Origin: Penium margaritaceum | Taxonomy: Eukaryota; Streptophyta; Zygnematophyceae; Desmidiales; Peniaceae | DNA length: 64,000 nucleotides | Direction of reading: 5' to 3' | NCBI GenBank assembly: GCA_023375785.1 | Contig: SZWC01003917.1 | Location: forward strand, 45,290-109,289 | Shown here: in pieces, positions 34,701 to 47,832 of the stretch | Numbering within the stretch: position 1 is the first letter of the stretch | How the letters are laid out: each line of letters opens with the position of its first letter | Made by a program: the position numbers and the translations under genes | The notes under the pieces: generated by a model | The model's input: the letters and a program-made list of their open reading frames with translations, nothing else | What the model was told of the DNA's origin: nothing | Databases searched by the model: none

Positions 34701-36320
34701 CGTGCCATTGCTTGTTGAAGGTCTTTGTACTTGCAAGTTTATAACTAGTGTTCCCAATCCATTGTTTTCCCCTCTGACCATTTGTGACTCGTGTTATGCG
34801 TTTTCAACGTTGACCACATGAACTGAAATTCGTTCGTCATGGTCAGTGACATATGCATACTTTGGTTGGTCAGTGTGCATTGAAGCCACATTGTGCCACT
34901 ACATATTAAAGGTATTTGTACTTGCTAGTCGATAACTAGTATTCACAAACCATTACCTTCCACCCTGACCATTTGTGAGTCGTGTTGTGAGTTGTCAAGG
35001 TTTACCACACTTAGTATCATTATTTGGTCATGGTGAGTGACATATGCCTACTTTGGTTGGTCATCGTGCATGGTCTCCACACAGTGCCACAATGTATTAA
35101 AGCCCCTTGTGCTTGCTATGTGATACATGGTGTTCCCAAACCATTGTTTCCCCTTATGACCATTTGTGACTCGCATTATGAGTTGTAAACGTTGACCACA
35201 CACAGCGGATTTCTTTGGTCAAAGGCAGTACATATGCCTACTTTGGTCGGTCATTGTGCATGGTAGCCACACCGTGCTACTACTCACTGAAAGTCATTCT
35301 TCTTGGTAGTTGAGAACCGATATTCCCATAGCATTGTTTCCTCTCCTGACCGTTGATGACTCGTGTTATGGTTGGTCAGCGTTGACCACCCCTATTAAAA
35401 TTCTCTGGTCATGATCAGTGACATATGCTTAGTTTGGTTGTTTGGTGTGCATATTAGCCACACCGTGCCTCTGCGTATTGAAGTTATTTGTCCTTTATAG
35501 TCAATACATATGATTCCCAAATCATTGTCTCTCCCTCTGACCATTTGTGACTCGTGTTATGAGTTGTCAATGTTGACCACACATAGTGGACTTATTCGGT
35601 CATAGTAATTGACATATGCATCCTTTGGTTGGTCACTGTGCACGCTAGCCATACCGTGCCATTGCTTGTTGAAGGCCTTTGTACTTGATAGTTGATATCT
35701 CATGTTCTCAACCCATTGTTTTCCCCTCTCACCATTTGTGACTCGTGTTATGCGTTTTCAACGTTGACCACATGAAGTGAAATATGTTCGTCATGGTCAG
35801 TGACATATGCATACTTTGGTTGGTCACTGTGCATTGAAGCCACATTGTGCCAATACATATTAAAGGTATCTGTACTTGCTAGTCGATAACTAGTATTCAC
35901 AAACCATTACCTTCCACCATGACCATTTGTGAGTCGTGTTGTGAGTTGTAAAAGTTTACCACACTTAGTGACATTATTTGCTCATGGTCAGTGACATATG
36001 CCTACTTTGGTTGGTCATCGTGCATGTTCTCCATACCGTGCCACAATTTATTGAAGCCCCTTGTACTTGCTATGTGATACATGGGGTTCCCAAACCATTG
36101 TTTTCCCCTCTGACCATTTGTGACTCGTATCATGAGTTGTAAACGTTGACCACACACTGCGGATTTCTTTGGTCAAAGGCAATACGTATGCCTACTTTGG
36201 TCGGTCATTGTGCATGGTAGCCACACCGTGCTACTGCTGACTGATAGTCGTTGTACTTGGTAGTTGATAACTGATATTCCCATAGCATTGTTTCCTGTCC
36301 TGACCGTTTGTGACTCGTGT

Positions 36321-36702
36321 TATGGTTGGTCAACATTGACCACCCACATTGAAATTCTCTGGTCATGATCAGTGACATATGCCTAGTTTGGTTGTTTGGT
36401 GTGCATATTAGCCACACCGTGCCACTACGCATTGAAGTTCTTTGTCCTTTCTAGTCAATACATATGCTTCTTAACCCATTGTCTCTCCCTCTGACCATTT
36501 GTGACTCGTGTTATGGTTGGTCAACATTGACCACCCACATTGAAATTCTCTGGTCATGATCAGTGACATATGCCTAGTTTGGTTGTTTGGTGTGCATATT
36601 AGCCACACCGTGCCACTACGCATTGAAGTTCTTTGTCCTTTCTAGTCAATACATATGCTTCTTAACCCATTGTCTCTCCCTCTGACCATCTGTGACTCGT
36701 GC
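36321..36702 (-). repeat. Tandem duplication of one M2 monomer
   Basis: Copies 36321-36511 and 36512-36702 share private variants (CATTGACCACCCACATTG, ACTACGCATTGAAG, CTTCTTAACCC). This matches the in-register duplications in the forward arm. Confidence 0.86.
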
Positions 36703-39700
36703 TCTGAGTTGTCAATGTTGACCACACATAGTGGATGTATTTGGCCGTAGTCAGTGACGTATGCATCCTTTGGTTGGTCACTGTGCACGCTAGCCATACG
36801 GTGCCACTGCTTGTTGAAGGTCTTTGAACTTGCTAGTTGATAACTAGTGTTCCCAACCCATTGTTTTCCCCTCTGACCATTTGTGACTCGTGTTATGCGT
36901 TTTAAACGTTTCACACATGAAGTGAAATTTGTTGATCATGGTTAGTGACATATGCATACTTTGGTTCGTTACTGTGCATTGAAGCCACACTGTGCCACTA
37001 CATATAGAAGGTATTTGTACTTGCTAGTCGATATCTAGTATTCACAAACGATTATCTACCACCCTGACCATTTGTGACTCGTGTTATGAGTTATCAATGT
37101 TTACCACACTTAGTGACATTATTTGGGCATGATCAGTGACATTTGCCTACTTTGGTTGGTCATCGTGCATGGTCTCTACACCGTGCCACACCGTATTGAA
37201 GCCCCTTGTGCTTGCTATTTGATACTTGGTGTTCTCAAACCATTTTTTCCCCCTCTGACCATTTGTGACTCGTATTATGAGTTGTCAGCGTTGACCACAC
37301 ACAGCGGATTTCTTTGGTCAAAGGCAGTACATATGCCTACTTTGGTTGGTCATTGTGCATGGTAGTCACACCGTACTGCTACTGACTGAAGGTCGTTGTA
37401 CTTGGTAGTTGAGAACCGATATTCCGATAGCATTGTTTCCTCTCCTGACCGCTTGTGACTCGTGTTGTGGTTTGTCAACATTGACCACCCATCTTGAAAT
37501 TCTGTGGTCATGATCAGTGACATATGCCTAGTTTGGTTGTTTGGTGTGCATGTTAGCCACACCGTGCCATTACGTATTGAAGTTATTTGTCCTTTCTAGT
37601 CAATACATATGCTTCTTAAACCATTGTCTCTCCCTCTGCCCATTTGTGACTCGTGTTATGAGTTGTCAATATTGACCACACATAGTGGACATATTCGGTC
37701 GTAGTCAGTGACATATGCATCCTTTGGATGATCACTGTGCACGCTAGCCATACCATGCCACTGCTTGTTGAAGGTCTTTGTACTTGCTAGTTGATAACTG
37801 ATGTTCTCAACCCACTGTTTTCCCCTCTGACCATTTGTGACTCGTGTTATGCGTTTTCAACGTTGACCACATGAAGTGAAATTCGTTCGTCATGGTCAGT
37901 GACATATGCATACTTTGGTTGGTCACAGTGCATTGAAGCCACATTGTGCCACTACATATTTAAGGTATTTGTACTTGCTAGTCGATAACTAGTATTCACA
38001 AACCATTACCTTCCACCCTGACCATTTGTGAGTCGTCTTGTGAGTTGTCAAGGTTTACCACACTTAGTGACATTATTTGCTCATGGTCAGTGACATATGC
38101 CTACTTTGGTTGGTCATCCTGCATGGTCTCCACACCGTGCCACAAATTATTGAAGCCCATTGTGCTTGCTATGTGATACATGGTGTTCCCAAACCATTGT
38201 TTTCCCCTCTGACCATTTGTGACTCGTGTTATGAGTTGTAAACGTTGACCACACACAGTGGATTTCTTTGGTCAAAGGCAGTACGTATGCCTACTTTGGT
38301 CGGTCACTGCGCATGGTAGCCACACCGTGCTACTGCTGACTGAAAGTCGTTGTACTTGGTAGTTGAGAACTGATATATCCATAGCATTGTTTCCTGACCT
38401 GACCGTTTGTGACTCGTGTTATGGTTGGTCAACGTTGACCACCCATATTGAAATTCTCTGGTCATGATCAGTGACATATGCCTGATTTGGTTGTTTGGTG
38501 TGCATATTAGCCACACCGGGCCACTACGTATTGAAGTTCTTTGTCCTTTCTAGTCAATACATAGGCTTCCCAAACCATTGTCTCTCCCTCTGACCATTTG
38601 TGACTCGTGTTATGAGTTGTCAATGTTGACCACACATAGTGGACGTATTCGGCCGTAGTCAGTGACGTATGAATCCTTTGGTTGGTCACTGTGCACGCTA
38701 GCCATACGATGCCATTGCTTGTTGAAGGTCTTTGTACTTCCTAGTTGATAATTAGTGTTCCCAACCCATTGTTTTCACCTCAGACCATTTGTGACTCGTG
38801 TTATGCGTTTTCAACGTTGACCACATGAAGTGAAATTTTGTGGTCATGGTTGGTGACATATGCATACTTTGGTTGGTCACTGTGCATTGAAGCCACATTG
38901 TGCCACTACATATTGAAGGTATTTGTACGTGCTAGTCGATAACTTGTATGCACAAACCATTATCTTCCACCCTGACCATTTCTGACTCGTGTTATGAGTT
39001 GTCAAAGTTTACCACACTTTGTGACATTATTTGCTCATGGTCAGTGACATATGTCTACTTTGGTTGGTCATCGTGCATGGTCTCCACACTGTGCCAAAAC
39101 GTATTGAAGCCCCTTGTGCTTGCTATTTGATACTTGGTGTTCCCAAACCATTGTTCCCTCTCTGACCATTTTTGACTCGTATTATGAGTTGTCAACATTG
39201 ACCACACACAGTAGATTTCTTTGGTCAAAGGCAGTACATATGCCTACTTTGGTCGGTCATTGTGCATGGTAGCCAGACCATGCTACTGCTGACTGAAGGT
39301 CGTTATACTTGGTAGTTGAGAACCGATATTCCCATAGCATTGTTTCCTGTCCTGACCGTTTGTGACTTGTGTTATGGTTGGTCAACGTTGACCACCCATA
39401 TTGAAATTCTCTGTTCATGATCTGTGACATCTGCCTAGTTTGGTTGTTTGGTGTGCATATTAGCCACACCGTGCCACTGCGTATTGAAGTTCTTTTTCCT
39501 TTCTAGTCGATACATGGGCTTCCCAAATCATTGTCTCTCCCTCTGACCATTTGTGACTCGTGTTATGAGTTGTCAATGTTGACCACACATAGTGCACTTA
39601 TTCGGTCGTAGTCAGTGACGTATGCATCCTTTGGTTGGTCACTGTGCACGCTAGCCATACCGTGCCACTGCTTGTTGAAGGTCTTTGTACTTTCTAGTTG

Positions 39701-40489
39701 ATAATTGATGTTCCAAACCCATAGTTTTCCCCTCTAACCATTTGTGACTCGTGTTATGCGTTTTCAATGTTGACCACATGAAGTGATAATCGTTCGTAAT
39801 GGTCAGTGACATATGCATACTTTGGTTGGTCACTGTGCATTGAAGCCACATTGTGCCACTAAATATTGAAGGTATTTGTACTTGCTAGTCGATAACTAGT
39901 ATTCACAAGCCATTACCTTCCACCCTGACCATTTGTGAGTCGTATTGTGAGTTGTCAAAGTCAACCACACCTAGTGGCATTATTTGGTCATGGTCAGTGA
40001 CATATGCCTACTTTGCTTGGTCATCGTGCATGGTCTCCACACCGTGCCACATTGAATTGAAGACCCTTGTGCTTGTTATGTTATACATGGTGTTGCCAAA
40101 CCATTGTTTCCCCCTGTGACCATTTGTGACTCGTATTATGAGTTGTAAACGTTGACCACACACAGCGGATTTCTTTGGTCAAAGGCAGTACATATGCCTA
40201 CTTTGGTCGGACATTGTGCATGGTAGCCACACCGTGCTACTACTGACTGAAAGTCGTTTTACTTGGTAGTTGGTATCTAGAATTCCCAACCCATTATTTT
40301 CCCCTCTGACAATTCGGGACCCATATTATGGGTTGTCAACGTTGACCACACACAGTAAAATTATTTGGTCATGGTAAGTGGCACATGCCATATCTGGTTG
40401 GTCATTGTGCATGGTAGCCACACCGTTCCACTACTTGTTGAAAATATTTGCCCTTGCTAGTCAATAAATAGCAAAAGGTTTCTCCCTTT

Positions 40490-41007
40490 GACACCAGGTC
40501 GGTCTTTGTTGATTTGTTACGCGCATGTGTCTTCACTGGAATAATCCCTCCCACCCCCCCTGTAGGGATGTTCCGTGGACGACCTGGAGGTCAAATTTAC
40601 GACCGCATTATGACACCCCCCCCCCTACCCCCCCACGGCTTAGGCTCAAAGGTAGAGTTGAGGTATCACAACACGGCCGTCCCCTCCCCCCCCCCCAGGT
40701 CGCGAGCCTATTGTATATTGCGCGTACGAGGATTCAAACCTAGGACCTATCAGAATCCAACTCTATAAGCACTAAGCCAACTCGCATGGTGCTCATATGA
40801 TGTCCAAGTGAAATTATAAGGGTTCCTATGGGTAAATGGCATAAAATAAGGGGGTGTAAGATTAGAGGGTAGTTCTTACAAATATGAATGATAACAAATT
40901 AAGTTTATTCATAAAAATTTGACGCAGACAACATTTCAAATTTTGTAACTTCGAGCTTGAATAACCTCTCAACCATTGCGCCGATTGACCAGCTGTAAGA
41001 AGGAAAG
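40490..41007 (-). repeat. Unclassified ~518-bp interspersed element, inverted copy 1
   Basis: Reverse complement of the forward-arm element, running from GACACCAGGTCGGTC to CTGTAAGAAGGAAAG. It is flanked left by M7 (about 40330-40489) and right by M6. It contains C-runs near 40550, 40620 and 40690 and the tRNA-like segment at 40720-40785. Frames at 40514 and 40525 lie in the C-rich part, are not conserved as peptides in other copies and are not called. Confidence 0.82.
40720..40785 (-). other. tRNA-like segment, inverted element copy 1 (5-nt deletion)
   Basis: 66 nt, reverse complement of the other tRNA-like segments, with B-box complement GGATTCAAACC and A-box complement TAAGCACTAAGCC. It lacks about five bases (GCTCC) present in the other copies, in the variable-arm area. 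That argues against conserved tRNA function. Confidence 0.4.
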
Positions 41008-44000
41008 TTGACAACACACGGTGAAAACCATTGTTTCTCCCTCTGCCCATTTTTTACTTGTATTATGAGTTGTGAACGTTGACCACACACACTAAACTTC
41101 TTTGGTCATGAGTAGTGATGTATGCCTACTTTGATAGGTCATGGTGCATGGTAGCCACACCGTGCTACTACTGACTGAAGGTCGTTGTACTTGGTACTTG
41201 AGAACCGATATTCCCATAGCATTGTTTCCTCTCCTGACCGTTTGTGACTCGTGCTATGGTTGGTCAACGTTGACCACCCATATTGAAATTCTCTGGTCAT
41301 GATCAGTGACATATGCCTAGATTGGTTATTTGGTGTGCATATAAGCTACACCGTGCCACTGCGTCTTGAAGTTCTTTGTCCTTTCTAGTCAATACATAGG
41401 CACCCCAAATCATTGTCTCTCCCTCTGACCATTTGTGACTCGTGTTATGAGTTGTCAATGTTGACCACACATAGTGGACTTATTCGGTCGTAGTAAGTGA
41501 CATATGCATCCTTTGGTTGGTCACTGTGCACGCTAGCCATAGCGTGCCACTGCTTGTTAAAGGTCTTTGTACTTGCTAGTTGATAACTGATGTTCTCAAC
41601 CCATTGTTTTCCCCTCTGACCATTTGTGACTCCTGTTATGCGTTTTCAACGTTGACCACATGAAGTGAAATTTGTTGGTCATGGTTAGTGACATATGCAT
41701 ACTTTGGTTGGTTACTGTGCATTGAAGCCACGTTGTGCCACTACATTTTGAAGGTATTTGTACTTGCTAGTCAATACCTAGTATTCACAAACCATTGTCT
41801 ACCACCCTGACCATTTGTATCTTGTGTTATGAGTTGTCAAAGTTTACCACACTTAGTGACATTATTTGGGAATGATTAGTGACATATGCCTACTTTGGTT
41901 GGTCATCGTGCATGGTCTCCACACGGTGCCACAGCGTATTGAAGCCCCTTGTGCTTGCTATTTGATACTTGGTGTTCCCAAACCATGTTTTCCCCCTCTG
42001 ACCATTTGTGACTCATATTATGAGTTGTCAACCTTGACCACGCACAGCGGATTTCTTTGGTCCAAGGCACTACATATGCCTACTTTGGTCGGTCATTATG
42101 CATGGTAGTCACACCGTGCTACTATTGACTGAAGGTCGTTGTACTTGGTAGTAGAGAACCGATATTCCCATAGCATTGTTTCATCTCCCGACCGTTTGTG
42201 ACTCGTGTTATGGTTGGTCAACATTGACCACCCGTATTGAAATTCTGTGGTCATGATCCGTGACATATGCCTAGTTTGGTTGTTTGGTGTGCATATTACC
42301 CACACCGTGCCACTACGTATTGAAGTTCTTTGTCCTTTCTAGTCAATACATATGCTTCTTAAACCATTGTCTCTCCCTCTGACCATTTGTGACTCGTGTT
42401 ATGAGTTGTCAATGTTGACCACACATAGTGGACTTATCGGTCGTAGTCAATGACGTATGCATCCCTTTGATTGGTCACTGTGCACGCTAGCCACACCGTG
42501 CCACTACGTATTGAAGTTCTTTGTCCTTTCTAGTCAATACATATGCTTCTTAAACCATTGTCTCTCCCTCTGACCATTTGTGACTCGTGTTATGAGTTGT
42601 CAATGTTGACCACACATAGTGGACTTATCGGTCGTAGTCAATGACGTATGCATCCCTTTGATTGGTCACTGTGCACGCTAGCCACACCGTGCCACTGCTT
42701 ATTGAAGGTCGTTGTACTTGCTAGTTCATAACTATTGTTCCCAACCCATTGTTTTCTCCTCTGACCATTTGTGACCCGTGTTATCCTTTTTCAACGTTGA
42801 CCAGATGAAGTGAAATTTGTTGGTCATGGTTAGTGACATATGCATACTTTGGTTGGTCACTGTGCATTTAAGCCACATTGTGCCACTACATATTGAAGGT
42901 ATTTGGACTTGCTAGTCAATAACTAGTATGCACAAACCATTATCTTCCACCACGACCATTTGTGACTCGTGTTATGAGTTGTCAAAGTTTACCACACTTA
43001 GTGACATTATTTGCTCATGGTCAGTGACATATGCCTGCTTTGGTTGGTCATCGTGCATGGTCTCCACACCGTGCCACAATGTATTGAAGCCCCTTGTGCT
43101 TGCTATGTGATACTTGGTGTTCCCAAACCATTGTTTTCTTCTCTGACCATATGTGACTCGTATTATGAGTTGTAAACGTTGACCACACAGAGCGGATTTC
43201 TTTGGTCAAAGGCAGTACATATGCCTACTTTGGTCGGTCATTGTGCATGGTAGCCACACCGTGCTAGTACTGACTGAAGGTCGTTGAGAACCATTATTCC
43301 AATAGCATTTTTTCCTCTCCTGACTGTTTGTGACTCGTGTTGTGGTTGGTCAACATTGACCACCCATATTGAAATTATCTGGTCATGATCAGTGACATAT
43401 GCCTAGTTTGGTTGTTTGGTGTGCATATAAGCCACACCGTGCCGCTGCGTATTGAAGTTATTTGTCCTTTCTAGTCAATAAATAGGCTTCCCAAATCATT
43501 GTCTCTCCCTCTGACCATTTGTGACTCGTGTTATGAGTTGTCAATGTTGACCACACATAGTGGACTTATTCGGTTGTAGTCAGTGACATATGCATCCTTT
43601 GTTTGGTCACTATGCACGCTAGCCATACCGTGCCACTGCTTGTTGAAGGTCCTTGTACTTGCTAGTTGATAACTGATGTTCTCAACCCATTGTTTTCCCC
43701 TCTGACCATTTGTGACTAGTGTTATGCGTTTTCAACGTTGACCACATGAAGTGAAATTCGTTCGTCATGTTCAGTGACATATGCATACTTTGGTTGGTCA
43801 CTGTGCATTGAAGCCACATTGTGCCACTACATGTTTAAGGTATTTGTACTTGCTAGTCAATGACTAGTATTCACAAACCATTACCTTCCACACTGACCAT
43901 TTGTGAGTCGTGTTGTGAGTTGTCAAAGTTTACCACACTTAGTGAAATTATTTGGTCATGGTCCGTGACATATGCCTACTTTGGTTGGTCGTCGTGCATG

Positions 44001-47000
44001 GTCTCCACACCGTGCCACAACGTATTGAAGCCCCCTGTGCTTACTATCTGATACTTGGTGTTCCCAACCCATTGTTTTCCCCTCTGACCATTTGTGACTC
44101 GTATTATGAGTTGTAAACGTTGACCACACACTGCGGATTTCTTTGGTCAAAGGCAGTACATATGCCTACTTTGGTCGGTCATTGTGCATGGTAGCCACAC
44201 CGTACTACTACTGACTGGAAGTCGTTGTACTTGGTAGTTAAGAACCGATATTCCCATAGCATTGTTTCCTGTTCTGACCGTTTGTGACTAATGTTATGGT
44301 TGGTAAACGTTGACCACCCATATTGAAATTCTCTGGTCATGATCAGTGACATATGCCTAGTTTGGTTGTTTGGTGTGCATATAAGCCACACCGTGCCACT
44401 ACGTATTGAAGTTCTTTGTCCTTTCTAGTCAATACACAGGCTTCCCAAACCATTGTCTCTCGCTCAGACCATTTGTGACTCGTGTTATGAGTTGTCAATG
44501 TTGACCACACATAGTGGACGTATTCGGCCGTAGTCAGTGACGTATGCATCATTTGGTTGGTCACAGTGCACGCTAGCCATACGGTGCCACTGCTTGTTGA
44601 AGGTCTTTGTACTTGCTAGTTGATAACTAGTATTCCCAACCCATTGTTTTCCCCTCTGACCATTTGTGACTCGTGTTATGCGTTTTCAACATTGAGCACA
44701 TGGAGTGAAATTTGTTGGTCATTGTTAGTGACATGTGCATACTTTGGTTGGTTACTATGAATTGAAGCCACATTGTGCCACTATATATTGAAGGTATTTG
44801 TACTTGCTAGTCGATACCTAGTATTCACAAACCATTATCTACCACCCTGACCATTTGTGACTCGTGTTGTGAGTTGTCACAGATTACCACACTTAGTGAC
44901 ATTATTTGGTCATGGTCAGTGACATATGCCTACTTTGGTTGGTCATCGTGCATGGTCTCCACACCGTGCCACAACGTATTGAAGCCCCTTGTGCTTGCTA
45001 TGTGATACTCGGTGTTCCCAAACCATTTTTTCCCCCTCTGATCATTTGTGACTCGTATTATGAGTTTCCAACGTTTACCACACACAGCGGATTTCTTTGG
45101 TCAAAGGCAGTACATATGCCTACTTTGGTCCGTCATTGTGAATGGAAGCCACACTGTGCTACTTCTGACTGAAGGTCGTTGTACTTGGTAGGTGAGAACC
45201 GTTTCTCATAGCATTGTTTCCTCTCGTGACCGTTTGTGACTCGTGTTATGGTTGGTCAACGTTGACCAACCATATTGAAATTCTCTGGTCATGATCAGTA
45301 ACATATGCCTAGTTTGATTGTTTGGTGTGCATGTTAGCCACACTGTGCCACAACGTATTGAAGCTCTTTTTCCTTTCTAGCCAATACATAGGCTTCCCAG
45401 ACCATTGTCTCTCCCTCTGACCATTTGTGACTCGTGTTATGAGTTATCAATGTTGACAACACATAGTAGACTTATTCGGTCGTAGTCAGTGACGTATGCA
45501 TCCTTTGGTTGGTCACTGTGCACGCTAGCCATACCGTGCCACTGCTTGTTGAAGGTCTTTGTACTTGCTAGTTGATAACCAGTGTTCCCAACCCATCATT
45601 TTCCCCTCTGACCATTTGTGACTCGTGTTATGCGTTTTCAGCGTTGACCACATGAAGTGAATTTTGTTGGTCATGGTTAGTGACATATGCATACTTTGGT
45701 TGGTCACTGTGCATTGAAGCCACATTGTGCCACTACGTATTGAATGTATTTGGACTTGCTAGTCGATAACTAGTATGCACAAACCATTATCTTCCACCCT
45801 GACCATTTGTGACTTGTGTTATGAGTTGTTAAAGTTTACCACACTTTGTGACATTATTTGCGCATGGTCAGTGACATATGCCTACATTGGTTGGTCATCG
45901 TGCATGGTCTCCACACCGTGCCACAACGTATTGAAGCCCCTTGTGCTTGCTATGTGATACTTGGTGTTCCAAAACCATTTTTCCCCTCTGATCATGTGTG
46001 ACTCGTATTATGAGTTGCCAACGTTTACCACACACAGCAGATTTCTTTGGTCAAAGGCAGTACATATGCCTACTTTGGTCGGTCATTGTGCATGGTAGCC
46101 ACACCGTGCTACTACTGACTGAAGGTCGTTGTACTTGGTAGTTGAGAACCGATATTCCCATAGCATTGTTTCCTCTCCCGACCGTTTGTGACTCGTGTTA
46201 TGGTTGGTCAACGTTGACCACCCATATTGAAATTCTCTGGTCATGACTAGTGACATATGCCTAGTTTGGTTGTTTGGTGTGCATATAAGCCACGCCGTGC
46301 CACTACGTATTGAAGTTCTTTGTCCTTTCTAGTCAATACATAGGCTTCCCAAATCATTGTCTCTCCATCTGACCGTTTGTGGCTCGTGTTATGAGTTGTC
46401 AATGTTGACCACACATAGTGGACTTATTCGGTCGTAGTCAGTGACATATGCATCCTTTGGTTGGTCACTGTGCACGCTAGCCATACCGTGCCACTGCTTG
46501 TTGAAGGTCTTTGTACTTCCTAGTTGATAATTGATCTTCTCAACCCATTGTTTTCCCCTCTGACCATTTTTGACTCGTGTTCTGCGTTTTCAACGTTGAC
46601 CACATGAAGTGAGATTTGTTGGTCATGGATAGTGACATATGCATACTTCCGTTGGTCACTGTGCATTGAAGCCACGTTGTGCCACTACATATTGAAGGTA
46701 TTTGTACTTGCTAGTCGATAGCTATTATGCACAAACCATTATCTTCCACCCTGACCATTTGTGACTCGTGTTATGAGTTGTCAAAGTTTACCACACTTTG
46801 TGACATTATTTGCTCATGGTCAGTGACATATGCCTACTTTGGTTGGTCATCGTGCATGGTCTCCACACCGTGCCACAACGTATTGAAGCCCCTTGTGCTT
46901 GCTATGTGATACTTGGTGTTCCCAAACCATTGTTTCCCCCTCTGACCATTTGTGACTCGTATTATGAGTTGTAAACGTTGACCACACACATCGGATTCCT

Positions 47001-47314
47001 TTGGTCAAAGGCAGTACATATGCCTACTTTGGTTGGTCAGTGTGCATGGTCGCCACACTGTGCTACTACTGACTGAAGGTCTTTGTACTTGGTAGATGGT
47101 ATATAGTATTCCCAACCCATTGTTTCCCCCTCTGACAATTCGGGACCCATACTATGGGTTGTCAACGTTGACCACACATAGTAAAATTATTTGGTCATGG
47201 TAAGAGGCATAGCCTTATCTGGTTGGTCATTGTGCATGGTAGCCACACTGTTCCACTACTTACTGAAAGTATTTGCACTTGCTAGTCAATAAATAGCAAA
47301 ATGTTTCTCCATTT
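41008..47314 (-). repeat. 191-bp satellite array, reverse arm, segment 2
   Basis: It opens with an M6 flank that has lost most of its internal sequence (41008-41090): the ACACGGTGAAAA part joins directly to ACCATTGTTTCTCCC. Regular M3-M2-M1-M5-M4 order follows. A 191-bp duplication at 42300-42681 is out of monomer phase. The segment ends with inverted M8 and M7 monomers (about 47090-47314) beside the next element copy. Confidence 0.92.
42300..42681 (-). repeat. Out-of-phase 191-bp duplication spanning M2 and M1 halves
   Basis: Segments 42300-42490 and 42491-42681 match, each running from CCACACCGTGCCACT through CTTATCGGTCGTAGTC to GTGCACGCTAG. The unit starts mid M2 and ends mid M1. The junction therefore makes a hybrid monomer, with M1 words GTGCACGCTAG followed by M2 words CCACACCGTGCCACTACG. 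Confidence 0.85.
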
Positions 47315-47832
47315 GATACCAGGTCGGTTTTGTTGATTTGTTACGCGTAGGTGACTTCACTTGAATACTCCCTCCCACCCCCCCTCCCCCTGGAGGGATA
47401 TTCCGTGGACGACCTGGAGGACAGATTTGCGACCGCATTATGACACCCCCCTACCCCCCACGGCTTAGGCTCGAAGGAAGAGTTGAGGTATCACAACACG
47501 GCCGCCCCCCCCCCTCCCAGGTCGCGAGCTTATTGTATATTGCGCGTACAAGGATTCAAACCTAGGACCTATCGCTCCAGAATCTAACTCTATAAGCACT
47601 AAGCCAACTCGCATGGTGTTCATATGATGTCCAAATGACATTACAAGGGTTCCTATGGGTAAAGGGCATGAAAGAAGGGGGTGTAAGATTAGAGGGTAGT
47701 TTTCAGAATTATGAATGATAACAAATGTAGTTCATTCTAAAAAGTTGACGCAGCCAAAATTTCGAATTTGTCAACTTCGAGCTTGAATAACCTCTCAACC
47801 ATTGCTCCGATCGACCAGCCGTAATGAGGAAA
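47315..47832 (-). repeat. Unclassified ~518-bp interspersed element, inverted copy 2
   Basis: It runs from GATACCAGGTCGG to GTAATGAGGAAAG, has the same order of parts as the other copies, and is flanked by M7 (left) and a full M6 (right). It contains C-runs near 47380, 47450 and 47505 and the tRNA-like segment at 47542-47612. Together with 14089-14596 this is one of the best full-length copies. Confidence 0.83.
47542..47612 (-). other. tRNA-like segment, inverted element copy 2
   Basis: 71 nt, reverse strand, with B-box complement GGATTCAAACC and A-box complement TAAGCACTAAGCCAA. The acceptor-like end GCGCGTA is kept. The layout matches copies 2 and 3. Confidence 0.42.

Larger units (their letters stand above)
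28206..40489 (-). repeat. 191-bp satellite array, reverse arm, segment 1
   Basis: The same five monomer classes as the forward arm, reverse-complemented. Left to right they read M5-M4-M3-M2-M1, a 954-bp HOR. Irregularities read by eye: M5 duplicated at 28206-28587; a single N at 30242 joining M1 to M3; M5 directly followed by M3 near 30870 (M4 missing); an N gap at 33179-33431; a loss of about 95 bp near 34646 between M2 and M1; M2 duplicated at 36321-36702. The last ~230 bp are the inverted M8 and M7 flanks of the element. Short open frames are repeat shadows. Confidence 0.93.

Noticed and set aside
40514-40768. Two Pro-rich frames of 84 and 72 residues in inverted element copy 1
   Set aside because: They arise from the C-runs and the tRNA-like part. 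The equivalent frames are not kept in the other element copies.
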